Below, in pieces: positions 19,574 to 28,920 of a DNA stretch of 59,211 nucleotides (position 1 is its first letter; each line of letters opens with the position of its first letter). Under the pieces are notes generated by a model. It did not search any database and was not told the DNA's origin. It saw nothing but the letters and a program-made list of their open reading frames with translations. Location: NCBI GenBank assembly GCA_016219375.1, contig JACRNC010000022.1, positions 1 to 59,211 on the forward strand, in the 5' to 3' direction. This stretch comes from Burkholderiales bacterium (GTDB lineage: Bacteria > Pseudomonadota > Gammaproteobacteria > Burkholderiales > Burkholderiaceae_C). The position numbers and the translations under genes are program-made.

Positions 19574-22310
19574 CGGTGGAGAAGGGTTCGGCAGGCTCGG
19601 GCGGGGCGGCAGGCGCGGCCTCGTCGCGCAGGAGGCGGTAGCCGGGGATATTGTCCCGCAGGGCACCCAGCGGGCTGGAGCCCAGGCGGGACAGGCCGAC
19701 CAGCTCCAGCTGGAACATCAGCCGGGTGGTGGCCTCGCTCTGGCCGGTGGAGATGCGTTCGGCGACGACGCGGCCGATCCAGCAGCCGGCGTCGTACTCG
19801 AAGCCGAACAGCGAGTCGGTGATGCGGCTGTCCTGCAGGCTGTAGCTGACGCGGCCGACGCTGTAGAGCGTGCTGCGCCCGCATTGCCCGCTGCCGCTGC
19901 GGCTGGCCAGGGCACGGGTGAGCTGGCCGGCGGGCGCATCGGCCAGCGGTGGCATGCGGCCCCACACCGGCCATTGCCAGCCCAGGTCGATCTGCTCGCT
20001 GGCGTCGCGCGTGAGGCGGTAGGTGGCGCCGATGGTGCGCCAGGCGCCGGGCGAGTAGCGCACGCCCATCACCGAGCGCTGGATGCGGTTGTCGTCGCTG
20101 CTGAACTGGGCGGTGGCGTCCACCCACCAGTGCGGGATGACCGAGGTGGAGCCCAGCAGCAGCAGGTCCGACAGGCGCTGCGTCAGCGGCTCGCCATCTT
20201 CGGTGATGCGCTGGTCGCTGAGCAGGTAGCGCTGCACGATGCCCAGGCGCAGCGCCTCCGCACCCGTGGCCTGGTCGACCAGCCGCGTGGTGACGCCGGC
20301 GATCACCTGGTGCAGGTCGGCGACGCGGTCGATGCCGGAGAAGGTGTTGTCGGCAAAGATGTTGTCGGCGTTGAAGTCCAGCGCCGCGCTGTCGAACACC
20401 GGCAGGGCCGACTGGTCCCTGTACGGCGTGTGCACGTACTTGATGCGCGGCTCCAGCGTCTGCGTGTAGGCGCGGCCGAACCAGCTGGAGTCGCGCTCGA
20501 GCTGCCAGACGCTGTCGATGCTGGCCGTGGGGATCAGGCGGCTGGCCTGGGTGCGGCCGTCGCTCATCGCCTCGTCGGTCTGGTAGCTGGCGGCATTGAG
20601 CAGCAGCCGCGGCGTGATCACCCAGCCCGGTGTGTCGGCCAGCGGCTGCCAGGGGCGGGCGATGCCGACCAGCGCATGCACGCGGGTGCCGACCGGGCGG
20701 CCCTGGTCCTCGATGCGGTCGCTCAGCGCGAAGCGGTTGATCTCGGTCTCGGCCGACCACTGCAGGCCCGCCCCGCCCAGCTCGCCCAGCGCGCGCAAGC
20801 CCAGCTGCGGCAGCCGGCGGTAGGGCGCGACCAGCCGGTCGGCCACGTCCACGTCCTGCAGCACCTGCCAGGACTGCACGGCCGCATAGGTGGCGAGGCT
20901 GGTGGCGCCCAGGCCGCCCAGCACGCCGTCGGCCAGGCGGTGCTCGACGCGCGCGTCGGAGCTGAGCAGCCGGCGGGTGAGCGAGGGGATCTCGCGCGGG
21001 TAGTCCTTCCAGTAGTCGTCGTCGGAGACGCGCAGCAGGTTGACGCTGGCATCGGTGCGCGTGCCGAAGGCCGCGCTGTGCTTCCACTGCCCCAGCCAGC
21101 GCGAGCGGCCGGCCTCGGCGTCGTTGGGCAGGGTGTCGGCGCGCAGCTGGCCGGACCAGCCGGGCTGCAGATAGCGGAACTCGGTGTTCAGGCCCACGCC
21201 GCGGCGGGCGGCATAGGTGGGCGTGATCGTCGCGTCGTAGTTGGGCGCGATGTTCCAGTAGTAGGGCACCGCCAGTTCGAAGCCGCTGCGCGAGTTGACG
21301 TCGAAGGTGGGCGGCAGCCAGCCGGACTTGCGGTCTTCGCTGAGCGGAAAGCTCAGCACCGGCACGCCGACGATGGGCACGCCCAGGAAGCGCACCACCG
21401 CGCCCTCGGCCACGCCGACCTTGTTCTCGAAGTCCATGCGCACGCGCCGGGCCGAGAGGATCCAGTCGGGGTCGGAGCCTTCGTCGGGCACGCAGCTGGT
21501 GTAGGTGGCGCCGGTGGCCACGGCATGGTCGGCGTCGATGAAGTCGATGCGCTCGGCCTGGCCGCCGGCGCCGGTCAGCGCGAAGCGGTAGGTGGGCGAC
21601 TCGAAGTAGCCGGCATAGGTGTCGAGCTGCATCTGCAGCTGGGGGCCGCTGTAGATGTCGCCGGCGCGGTTGACGCGCACGTTGCCGATGGCGCGGGCGG
21701 TGTTGTCGGCCTCGGTGTGCTCGAGCACGTCGGCGCGGATGCTCAGGTCGCCGCGCTTGAGGCGCGCCGTGCCTTCGGCCCGGGTGTGGCCGGCGGCCAC
21801 GCCGCTCAGGCGGTCGGCCTCGAAGTAGATGGGCAACTCGCGCGCGGCGGCGCCGCGCGGCGGCGGGGCCAGGCGCGGGGCCAGGCGCAGGCCGGGGCCG
21901 GCGGCATCGCTGGCGGCCGAGGAGGCCGCTGCGGCCGCTGCCTCGGCCGGATCGTCACCGGCCTGGTAGACGCTCGAAGGCGATGCGGCCGGCTCGGCGG
22001 TAGGCGCGGGCGGGGATGCAGAGGCCGATGCAGCCGGCCGGGGCCGGTTGAGCGTGGTGTCGAGCTGCTGCGCCGCGGCGGGCGTCATCCCGGCCAGCGA
22101 CGCCACACCGGCCGCACCGGCCGCAAAGGCCGCGGCCCAGGCCAGAGGACGCACGACGGGGGCGGCGGCACGGCCGGCACGGTGACGGCCATTGGGCACG
22201 GAGGAGGCGGGCAGGTCGGCAGCAGGCGTCAGCACGGATCGGGGCAGACGGGAGTCGGGCACGGCACGGGGTCGGACTCGACGCGTCGGCCCGGCGCTGG
22301 CGCCGGTCAC
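19566..22310 (-). CDS. lptD: LPS-assembly outer membrane protein LptD
   Basis: LptD is the beta-barrel that, with LptE, inserts LPS into the outer leaflet. The 914-residue protein has a long Ala/Pro/Ser-rich N-terminus with a signal-like stretch ending TPAAAQQ. The jellyroll OstA domain follows (ELPIYFEADRLSGVAAG, GNVRVNRAGDIYSG). The barrel carries SGWLPPTFDVNSRSGFELAVPYYWNIAPNYDATI motifs (split) and a C-terminal GFEYDAGCWIGRV. Cysteines in TSCVPDE, GQCGRS and AGCWIG may form the disulfides the family needs. The 140-residue linker before the jellyroll is longer than usual, so the start is uncertain. It is divergent from amgK over 97 bases. Confidence 0.95.
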   Translation of the reverse strand: MTGASAGPTRRVRPRAVPDSRLPRSVLTPAADLPASSVPNGRHRAGRAAAPVVRPLAWAAAFAAGAAGVASLAGMTPAAAQQLDTTLNRPRPAASASASPPAPTAEPAASPSSVYQAGDDPAEAAAAAASSAASDAAGPGLRLAPRLAPPPRGAAARELPIYFEADRLSGVAAGHTRAEGTARLKRGDLSIRADVLEHTEADNTARAIGNVRVNRAGDIYSGPQLQMQLDTYAGYFESPTYRFALTGAGGQAERIDFIDADHAVATGATYTSCVPDEGSDPDWILSARRVRMDFENKVGVAEGAVVRFLGVPIVGVPVLSFPLSEDRKSGWLPPTFDVNSRSGFELAVPYYWNIAPNYDATITPTYAARRGVGLNTEFRYLQPGWSGQLRADTLPNDAEAGRSRWLGQWKHSAAFGTRTDASVNLLRVSDDDYWKDYPREIPSLTRRLLSSDARVEHRLADGVLGGLGATSLATYAAVQSWQVLQDVDVADRLVAPYRRLPQLGLRALGELGGAGLQWSAETEINRFALSDRIEDQGRPVGTRVHALVGIARPWQPLADTPGWVITPRLLLNAASYQTDEAMSDGRTQASRLIPTASIDSVWQLERDSSWFGRAYTQTLEPRIKYVHTPYRDQSALPVFDSAALDFNADNIFADNTFSGIDRVADLHQVIAGVTTRLVDQATGAEALRLGIVQRYLLSDQRITEDGEPLTQRLSDLLLLGSTSVIPHWWVDATAQFSSDDNRIQRSVMGVRYSPGAWRTIGATYRLTRDASEQIDLGWQWPVWGRMPPLADAPAGQLTRALASRSGSGQCGRSTLYSVGRVSYSLQDSRITDSLFGFEYDAGCWIGRVVAERISTGQSEATTRLMFQLELVGLSRLGSSPLGALRDNIPGYRLLRDEAAPAAPPEPAEPFSTDD

Positions 22311-22407
22311 GCGCCCAGGGGCGTCCAGGGGCGGTTCTTAGAATCGCGCGATTATCCACGCCGCACCGGCTTGACCGCCCGGTGCGCGCCCTGCCCCGCC
22401 CCTGCCG

Positions 22408-23496
22408 ATGAACCCGCCCGCCGCCCCTGCATCGCCGACCGATCCGACCGCGCACGCCGCCGGGGTGAGCTGGGCCGACCCGGCCCGCCGTGAGGCCTTC
22501 GAGGCCTGGCTGGCGGCCGTGACGCCCGCGCACGGGCTGGATGCGGGCAGCGTGCGCGCCGCCAGCTCGGATGCGAGCTTTCGCCGCTACCTGCGCGTGG
22601 ACGGCGAGCGCGGCGCGCGCATCGTGATGGACGCGCCGCCCGCCCACGAGGATTGCCGGCCCTTCGTGGCCGTCGCCCGTCTGCTGGCTGCCGGCGGCCT
22701 GCATGTGCCGGCGGTGCTGGAGTGGGACCAGGCCCAGGGCTTCATGCTGCTGTCGGACCTGGGCGATGCAACCTACCTGTCGCGCCTGCAGCCCGGGCAG
22801 CCGGCGGCCGGCATCAACCGCCAGCTCTACGGCGATGCGCTGGATGCGCTTGTGCGGCTGCAGGCCATCGATGCCGAGGCCGCCGTGCCGCCCTATGACG
22901 CCGCGCTGCTGCGGCGCGAGCTGGACCTCTTCCCCGAGTGGTACCTGGCCCGCCACCGCGGCCTGAGCCTGAGCGACGCCCAGCGCTCGCAGCTGGAGCA
23001 GACCTTCGCCCTGATCCTGGCCAACAACCTGGCCCAGCCGCGCGTGCTGGTGCACCGCGACTACCACTGCCGCAACCTGATGGTCAGCAAGCCCAACCCT
23101 GGCGTGCTCGACTTCCAGGACGCGGTCTTCGGCCCCATCACCTACGACCTGGCCTCGCTGCTGCGCGACGCCTACATCGAGTGGGAGGAGGAAGCCCAGA
23201 TCGACTGGGGCGTGGGCTACTGGGAGCGCGCACGCAAGGCCGGGCTGCCGGTGGCGGCGGACTTCGGCGAGTTCTGGCGCGACTTCGAGTGGATGGGCCT
23301 GCAGCGCCAGATGAAGGTGCTGGGCATTTTCGCCCGCCTGGCCCACCGCGACGGCAAGACCGGCTACCTGGCCGACATCCCGCTGGTGTGGCGCTATGCC
23401 CACCGCGTGTGCTGCCGCTACAACGGGCTGGGTGCGCTGGCGCGCATCCTGGAGGCGGCCGAAGGCGTCAGCGCCCAGGCGGGCTACACCTTCTGA
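22408..23496 (+). CDS. amgK: AmgK-type N-acetylmuramate/N-acetylglucosamine anomeric kinase
   Basis: This 362-residue aminoglycoside-phosphotransferase-fold kinase has the catalytic loop VHRDYHCRNLMV (HxDxxxxN), the metal-binding DFQDAVFGPITYDLASLLRDAY and a C-terminal MGLQRQMKVLGIFARL helix, all typical of AmgK. In the cell-wall recycling pathway of Pseudomonas and many betaproteobacteria, AmgK phosphorylates MurNAc at C1 and MurU then makes UDP-MurNAc, bypassing fosfomycin-sensitive steps. Its position next to lptD is the usual one. MurU normally follows directly, but here it lies 33 kb away at 56088. Confidence 0.9.
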   Translation: MNPPAAPASPTDPTAHAAGVSWADPARREAFEAWLAAVTPAHGLDAGSVRAASSDASFRRYLRVDGERGARIVMDAPPAHEDCRPFVAVARLLAAGGLHVPAVLEWDQAQGFMLLSDLGDATYLSRLQPGQPAAGINRQLYGDALDALVRLQAIDAEAAVPPYDAALLRRELDLFPEWYLARHRGLSLSDAQRSQLEQTFALILANNLAQPRVLVHRDYHCRNLMVSKPNPGVLDFQDAVFGPITYDLASLLRDAYIEWEEEAQIDWGVGYWERARKAGLPVAADFGEFWRDFEWMGLQRQMKVLGIFARLAHRDGKTGYLADIPLVWRYAHRVCCRYNGLGALARILEAAEGVSAQAGYTF

Positions 23497-23545
23497 GCCC
23501 GCAGGCGGCGCCCGGCGCTCGGGGCCGGCACGTCACCGCGGGCGC

Positions 23546-24553
23546 TCAACCGCAGGCCCGCCCGGGTGGCAGCGGATCGGCTGCCGACTCGTCGGCCTGG
23601 GTGGCCGGCTCGGCCTGCGGCAGACGCGCGCGCGCCTGCTGCTCACGCCAGATCGACGGCGAGCAGCCGTACTCGCGCTTGAAAGCCTGGCTGAAGGCCG
23701 TCTCCGAGGCATAGCCCACGCTGTCGGCAATGCGGCTGATCGGCTGCAGGGAGCCGGCCAGCTGGCGCGCGGCCAGGCGCATGCGGTGCTGCGTCAGGTA
23801 GGCCAGTGGCGGGCGGCCCAGAGCCAGGGTGAAGCGCTCGGCAAAGGCCGAGCGCGACAGGCAGGCCAGCCCCGCCAGCTCGTGCACCGTCCAGTTGCGT
23901 GCCGGCTCACGGTGCATCTGGCCCAGCGCGGTGGACAGCGCCTTGTCGCGCAGCGCCACCAGCCAGTTGCCCGAGCCCTCGGGCAGCGACTCGACGTGGT
24001 CGCGGATGCACTCGATCAGCATGATGTCGCTGATGCGGTTGATGATGGCCTGCTGCGCCGGGCGCGAGGCGCTGACCTCCTGCGCCAGGAACTGCAGCCC
24101 GATGGCCAGCCACGGGGCGGGCGCGTCGCCGTCGCTGCGCACATGCATCAGCGGCGGCAGCGCGGCCAGCAGCGGCGCGGCCATCGCGGCGTCGAAGCGG
24201 GTGTGGCCGCTGACCAGGGTGGTGGCGGTGCCGCCGCCGCCCAGGCGCAGCGGCTCGTCGGGCCGGTTGGGCGCGGAGATCAGCGGCAGCAGGTCGGTGG
24301 GCGGCCCCTCGTGGCCGGGGCGGTCCTGCACGCGGTGGTCGTCGCCGCTGGGCAGGATGACCAGATCCCCGGCCTGCAGGGCCAGCGGCTCGCGGCCCTG
24401 GCGCAGCAGCCAGGCGCTGCCGCCGGTGACGATGTGGAAGGCCGCCACGCCGGGCGTGTGCAGGCGCAGCGACCACGGCGCGCTGGCATGGGTGTAGACG
24501 AACACGCTGCCCTGCAGGCGCATGTCGTCCAGGATCAGGCTGAGGGTGTCCAT
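23546..24553 (-). CDS. AraC-family transcriptional regulator with cupin sensor domain
   Basis: The start is the ATG at 24553 (MDTLSLILDDMRLQGSVF), giving 335 residues. The N-terminal cupin (WSLRLHTPGVAAFHIVTGG, LALQAGDLVILPSGDDH) is of the AraC cupin_6 type. Two helix-turn-helix motifs are at the C-terminus (WTVHELAGLACLSRSAFAERF and ISRIADSVGYASETAFSQAFKREYG). Such regulators often control a neighbouring oxidoreductase or efflux gene, but both neighbours here are unrelated (amgK convergent, rubredoxin divergent). Target unknown. Confidence 0.92.
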   Translation of the reverse strand: MDTLSLILDDMRLQGSVFVYTHASAPWSLRLHTPGVAAFHIVTGGSAWLLRQGREPLALQAGDLVILPSGDDHRVQDRPGHEGPPTDLLPLISAPNRPDEPLRLGGGGTATTLVSGHTRFDAAMAAPLLAALPPLMHVRSDGDAPAPWLAIGLQFLAQEVSASRPAQQAIINRISDIMLIECIRDHVESLPEGSGNWLVALRDKALSTALGQMHREPARNWTVHELAGLACLSRSAFAERFTLALGRPPLAYLTQHRMRLAARQLAGSLQPISRIADSVGYASETAFSQAFKREYGCSPSIWREQQARARLPQAEPATQADESAADPLPPGRACG

Positions 24554-24708
24554 GGGCGGCAAGCATGCCACCACGCCCCGGCACCCGACCCGCCTGCTCC
24601 GGGGTCGTCCGGCGCTACGCGAGGCTGCGTCGGCGTCCCGCCACTTCCCGCCCGCGGGGCACGGCTCGACACTCCCGGGCTGTATCGACCTACGGAGACC
24701 ACTCGGCC

Positions 24709-24921
24709 ATGGCCCGCTTCCGCTGCCCCAACTGCGGCTACGTCTACGACGAGATGCAGGGCTGCCCCCGCGAGGGGCTGGCCGCGGGCACACGGTGGGC
24801 TCAGGTCCCGGATGCCTGGTCCTGCCCTGATTGCGCGGTGCGGGACAAGGTCGATTTCGAGCCGCAGGACGCCAGCATGCGGGGCGCGCCGTCCGATACC
24901 GAGCTCGATCCGCGGGCCTGA
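24709..24921 (+). CDS. Rubredoxin
   Basis: This 70-residue small electron carrier holds one iron in four cysteines, CPNCG at 6-10 and CPDCA at 39-43, with the conserved Y-VYDE and W-SCP aromatic core. The start is the ATG at 24709, with GGAGA upstream. Two departures from the norm are Ala instead of Gly after the last cysteine, and a poorly conserved middle (the usual DPE-GDP-PGIAPGT loop reads MQGCPREGLAAGT, with an extra Cys). A 15-residue acidic tail follows. A redox partner is not apparent nearby. Confidence 0.9.
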   Translation: MARFRCPNCGYVYDEMQGCPREGLAAGTRWAQVPDAWSCPDCAVRDKVDFEPQDASMRGAPSDTELDPRA

Positions 24922-25076
24922 CACAGCCCCGGCGACGCCCCGCTTGCCCTCCCTGCTCCGGGCTTCCGCACCATTGCACCTCCTGAACAAGGCGTGGCCC
25001 GGAGCAGGTGCGGCGGCACCCCGGCCGGCCACGGCGTCCCTGCCCCGGATGGCCGCGGTGGGATAATCCCGCGTAC

Positions 25077-26519
25077 ATGAACGACACCCCCACTCCGGGC
25101 GCGCCCGAGACAGCGGCGCAGCCTGTGCGCTTCGATTCCCTCTCGCTGGACGCCAAGCTGCTGCGCGCCATCCAGGAGCAGGGCTACACCCAGACCACGC
25201 CCATCCAGGCCAAGGCCATCCCGATCGTCCTGTCCGGGCGGGACGTGATGGGCGCGGCGCAGACGGGCACCGGCAAGACGGCCGCCTTCTCGCTGCCGCT
25301 GTTGCAGAAGATGCTGCGCCACGAGAACGCGTCTGCCTCGCCGGCGCGGCACCCGGTGCGCGCCCTGGTACTGGCCCCCACGCGCGAGCTGGCCGACCAG
25401 GTGGCCAACAACGTCAAGGCCTATGCCAAGCACACGCAGCTGCGCGTGGCGGTGGTCTTCGGCGGCATCGACATGAAGCCGCAGACGGCCGAGCTGAAGA
25501 AGGGCGTGGAGGTGCTGATCGCCACGCCGGGCCGGCTGCTGGACCACATCGAGGCCAAGAACTGCTCGCTGGGCCAGGTGGAGTACGTGGTGCTCGACGA
25601 GGCCGACCGCATGCTGGACATCGGCTTCCTGCCCGACCTGCAGCGCATCCTGAGCTACCTGCCCAAGCAGCGGCAGACGCTGCTGTTCTCCGCCACCTTC
25701 TCGCCGGAGATCAAGCGCCTGGCGCAGAGCTACCTGCAGGAGCCGGTGCTGGTGGAAGTCGCCCGGCCCAATGCCACGGCGTCCACGGTGGAGCAACGCT
25801 TCTACCGTGTGGAAGAAGACGACAAGCGCCGCGCCGTGCGCCAGATCCTCAAGACCCGCGGCATCACGCAGAGCATCGTCTTCGTCAACTCCAAGCTCGG
25901 TGCAGCGCGCCTGGCGCGGGCCTTCGAGCGCGACGGGCTCAAGACCTCGGCCCTGCACGGCGACAAGTCGCAGGACGAGCGGCTGAAGGCGCTGGCCGCC
26001 TTCAAGGCCGGCGAGATCGAGCTGCTGGTGGCCACCGACGTGGCCGCGCGCGGGCTGGACATCGCCGACCTGCCAGCGGTCTTCAACTGGGACATCCCGT
26101 TCAACGCCGAGGACTACGTCCACCGCATCGGCCGCACCGGCCGCGCCGGGGCGTCGGGCATCGCTGTGTCCTTCGTCTCGCGCGACGACAGCCGGCTGGT
26201 GGCCGAGATCGAAAAGCTGCTCAAGAAGAAGCTCGACCTGGAGCCGCTGGAGCTGGAGGACGACCGCCCGCCGCGCCGCCGCCGCGAGCTGGACGAGCGC
26301 GACGAGCCGCGGGCCCCGCACCCGGTGCGCCGCGCCGCGCCCACCGCGCCGGCCGATCCCTTCTTCGACAAGCCCTACGAGCCGGCCGCCGGCGCCGACC
26401 CGAGCTGGGAGCAGGCCGACAAGCCGGCCGCAGCCCCCGCACCGGCCAGCGGGCTGTCACGCTACATCAAGCCCAAGCGCAAGGTGGCCGCGTTGCTGGG
26501 CGGCAAGCGCGGCGGCTGA
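25077..26519 (+). CDS. rhlE: DEAD-box ATP-dependent RNA helicase (RhlE type)
   Basis: This 480-residue protein has all core motifs: Q motif (GYTQTTPIQ), AQTGTGKT, PTRELADQV, TPGRLLDH, DEAD (VLDEADRMLDIGFLPDL), SAT (FSATFS), DVAARGLDI and HRIGRTGRAG. The order and the MLDIGF stretch match RhlE, which acts in ribosome assembly and RNA decay. The C-terminus is charged low-complexity (PPRRRRELDERDEPR) and ends SRYIKPKRKVAALLGGKR. The start is the ATG at 25077; the open frame 23 codons upstream has no family match. Confidence 0.93.
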   Translation: MNDTPTPGAPETAAQPVRFDSLSLDAKLLRAIQEQGYTQTTPIQAKAIPIVLSGRDVMGAAQTGTGKTAAFSLPLLQKMLRHENASASPARHPVRALVLAPTRELADQVANNVKAYAKHTQLRVAVVFGGIDMKPQTAELKKGVEVLIATPGRLLDHIEAKNCSLGQVEYVVLDEADRMLDIGFLPDLQRILSYLPKQRQTLLFSATFSPEIKRLAQSYLQEPVLVEVARPNATASTVEQRFYRVEEDDKRRAVRQILKTRGITQSIVFVNSKLGAARLARAFERDGLKTSALHGDKSQDERLKALAAFKAGEIELLVATDVAARGLDIADLPAVFNWDIPFNAEDYVHRIGRTGRAGASGIAVSFVSRDDSRLVAEIEKLLKKKLDLEPLELEDDRPPRRRRELDERDEPRAPHPVRRAAPTAPADPFFDKPYEPAAGADPSWEQADKPAAAPAPASGLSRYIKPKRKVAALLGGKRGG

Positions 26520-26637
26520 CGACCGCGGGAGAGCCGAAGGCCGGGGGCGTCCGCCACCCGGCACCCGGCCACTCGGTTGCTGCGGCCTCGGACCGCCCGG
26601 GGCTGCCACCCCCTGCCCAATCTGCGCATCGGCGCGC

Positions 26638-27762
26638 TCAGCCGCCCGCCTCCATCCGCCGCGCATAGCGCCGCGCCAGCACGGCGCAGACGAAGAGCTG
26701 CAGCTGGTGATAGAAGAGGATGGGCAGCACCAGCACGCCCATCGCCGGGTGGCCGCCGAACAGCAGCCGCGCCATCGGCACGCCGGACGCCAGCGTCTTC
26801 TTCGAGCCGCAGAACACGGCGACGATCTCCTCGTCCGGCGGCATGCCCAGCCGCCGTGCCGCCCAGCGCGTGAGCGCCAGCATCGGGAAGAGGAACAGCG
26901 CCACGCCCAGCAGCGTGGTCACCAGCAGCCCGGGGCCATGGCGCGTCCACAGGCCGTCGGCCACCGAATCGCTGAACGAGGTCCACACCAGCATCACGAT
27001 CACGCCGCGGTCCACCGCGTTGGTGAACGGCTTGATGCGCTTGAACCAGCCGCCGACGAAGGGCCGCAGCGCCTGGCCGATGGCAAAGGGCAGCAGCAGC
27101 ATCTGGGCGACCTTGAGCATGGTCTCGCCCACGGCCAGCGCCTGGCCGTCGGCGCCGGCGATCACCCAGCTTGCCAGCAGCGGCGTCAGGAACACGCCCA
27201 GCAGCGTGGACAGCGTGGCATTGAGCACCGCCGCCGCCACGTTGCCGCGCGCCAGCGCCGTCATCGCCACCGACGACGACACGGTGGACGGCAGCGCCGC
27301 CAGGTAGAAGAAGCCCAGGCGCAGGTCCGGCGCCACCAGGCTGCCGAAGAGCGCGTCCAGCAGCAGCCACCACAGCGGGAAGACGGCGAAGGTGGTCAGC
27401 TGCACCAGCAGGTGCAGCCGCCAGCGCGAGATGCCCTGCAGCAGGCTCTCGGTGGACAGCCCCATGCCGTGCAGGAAGAAGATGGCGAACACGCCCGCAT
27501 CCGCCAGCCGCTCCAGGTGCAGCCAGCCGCCGGTGCGGCCGATGTCCGGCGCCAGCGACGCCGTGGCCACCACGGCCAGCAGGCCCAGCAGGAACCAGTC
27601 CGCCGCGCCGCGCTGGCTGGGCCGGATCGGCCCACCGGCTGCCGCGCGGCCGCTGGCCTGCGGCAAGCGTGCCGTGGACAAGGGCCGCGCCCGGGCCGGC
27701 GATGAAGCGGCGGGGGCGGAGCAGGCGGCAGCGGACGGCAGGCGGGCAGAGCAGGCGGGCAT
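26638..27762 (-). CDS. Bile acid:sodium symporter-like transporter (SBF-like, PF13593 type)
   Basis: This inner-membrane protein of about 374 residues has roughly nine or ten membrane segments (WFLLGLLAVVATASLAPDIG, LVQLTTFAVFPLWWLLLDALFG, VSSSVAMTALARGN, AAVLNATLSTLLGVFLTPLLA). The ALPSTVSSSVAMTALARGN and FCGSKKTLASGVPMA signatures are those of the YfeH/SBF-like subgroup. The transported substrate is unknown; the family name reflects fold only. The start is uncertain because the first 50 residues are Ala/Pro-rich and poorly conserved. I took the ATG at 27762. Confidence 0.85.
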   Translation of the reverse strand: MPACSARLPSAAACSAPAASSPARARPLSTARLPQASGRAAAGGPIRPSQRGAADWFLLGLLAVVATASLAPDIGRTGGWLHLERLADAGVFAIFFLHGMGLSTESLLQGISRWRLHLLVQLTTFAVFPLWWLLLDALFGSLVAPDLRLGFFYLAALPSTVSSSVAMTALARGNVAAAVLNATLSTLLGVFLTPLLASWVIAGADGQALAVGETMLKVAQMLLLPFAIGQALRPFVGGWFKRIKPFTNAVDRGVIVMLVWTSFSDSVADGLWTRHGPGLLVTTLLGVALFLFPMLALTRWAARRLGMPPDEEIVAVFCGSKKTLASGVPMARLLFGGHPAMGVLVLPILFYHQLQLFVCAVLARRYARRMEAGG

Positions 27763-28021
27763 GGCGGGACGGCAGTGAGCCCGCGAGCGTAGCCGCAAGC
27801 CGCACGGCCCGCATCGGCGCAGTCTGACAGCCGCCGCCGCTGCGGGACGACAGGCCGCGGGCCGGCGCCGCGCGATGCTGCGGACGCAGGCAGGCAGCCG
27901 GCCCCAGGGCCGCCCGCCCCTCGCCCCAGACCCGCTCGCGGCCAGCGCCTCCGGATGGAAGCCACCCGCCGAGACGGAAAGACCCGAGGCGCCGTCGCGC
28001 CCCAACGAACCGGAGAGACAG

Positions 28022-28597
28022 ATGATCCAACACACCCGCCCGCTCGCCATCGCCGCCGCCCTGGCCGCCGCCTTCGCCTTCGCGCCGGCGCACGCCGCCA
28101 AGATGGACCGCGCCGCCTACAACGCCGAGAAGGACCAGATCGACGCCAACTACAAGTCGGCCAAGGACCAGTGCGACGCCCTCAAGGACAACGCCAAGGA
28201 CGTCTGCCAGAAGGAGGCCGAAGGCAAGCACGACGTGGCCAAGGCCGAACTGGAGGCCAAGCACGAGCCGTCCGCCCGCCATGACCGCAAGCTGCACGAG
28301 GCCCGCGCCAAGGCCGACTACGAGGTGGCCAAGGAAAAGTGCGACGACCAGAGCGGCAATGCCAAGGACGTCTGCGTGAAGGAAGCCAAGGCCGCTTACG
28401 AGAAGGCCAAGGCCGACACCAAGCTGGCCAAGAAGGCCAACGAGGCCCGCGGCGACGTGGCCGAAGCCCGCAAGGACGCGGTGCAGGACAAGAACAAGGC
28501 CGACTACAAGGTCGCCCGCGAGAAGTGCGATGCGCTCAGCGGCAACCAGAAGGACGCCTGCGTGACCGACGCGAAGAACCGCTTCGGTCAGGACTGA
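28022..28597 (+). CDS. Exported three-repeat protein with paired cysteines
   Basis: This 191-residue protein has a signal peptide (MIQHTRPLAIAAALAAAFAF ... AHA), then Lys/Ala/Asp-rich helices. Three copies of a roughly 55-residue unit are visible, each with Y-(K/E)-(S/V)-A-(K/R)-(D/E)-(Q/K)-C-D, then N-x-K-D-(V/A)-C at a fixed distance. Each unit thus carries a cysteine pair about 11 residues apart, likely a disulfide-locked helical hairpin. No known domain is recognised. A strong terminator follows at 28701. The start is the ATG at 28022, with GGAGAGACAG upstream; the open frame above it has no signal. Confidence 0.8.
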   Translation: MIQHTRPLAIAAALAAAFAFAPAHAAKMDRAAYNAEKDQIDANYKSAKDQCDALKDNAKDVCQKEAEGKHDVAKAELEAKHEPSARHDRKLHEARAKADYEVAKEKCDDQSGNAKDVCVKEAKAAYEKAKADTKLAKKANEARGDVAEARKDAVQDKNKADYKVAREKCDALSGNQKDACVTDAKNRFGQD

Positions 28598-28700
28598 GTC
28601 CGGTGAGGACCGGGGCCCAGGTCGTTGCGTGACCAGGCCCCGACTGGTGAGGCGCGGCCGGCAAGGGCCGGGGCGCCGCATCGGGGAGACGAGGAAGGGA

Positions 28701-28732
28701 AAGGGGCGGCCTGCGGGTCGCCCCTTTTTTTC
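28701..28732 (+). terminator. Rho-independent terminator
   Basis: AAGGGGCG and CGCCCCTT pair around a ten-base loop, followed by a run of eight T. It separates the repeat protein from the export locus. The rest of the 323-base gap (28598-28920) shows nothing else clear. Confidence 0.8.
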
Positions 28733-28920
28733 GGGGCGGGGCACGCGGCCGGTGGGCGCGGCCGCCCGCATGCGGCGATGTGAGGCGCCGGCGGCTTGCT
28801 TTTCCGCGCCTGGCACGGCCGCGGGCGCCCCTATAACCGGAGCCTGCGTCCGCCCCGTGTGGCCGGGCGCGTGGACGGGCCTGCGCGCTGCGCGGGGCCC
28901 GGTGCATAAGCAGCCTTCCC

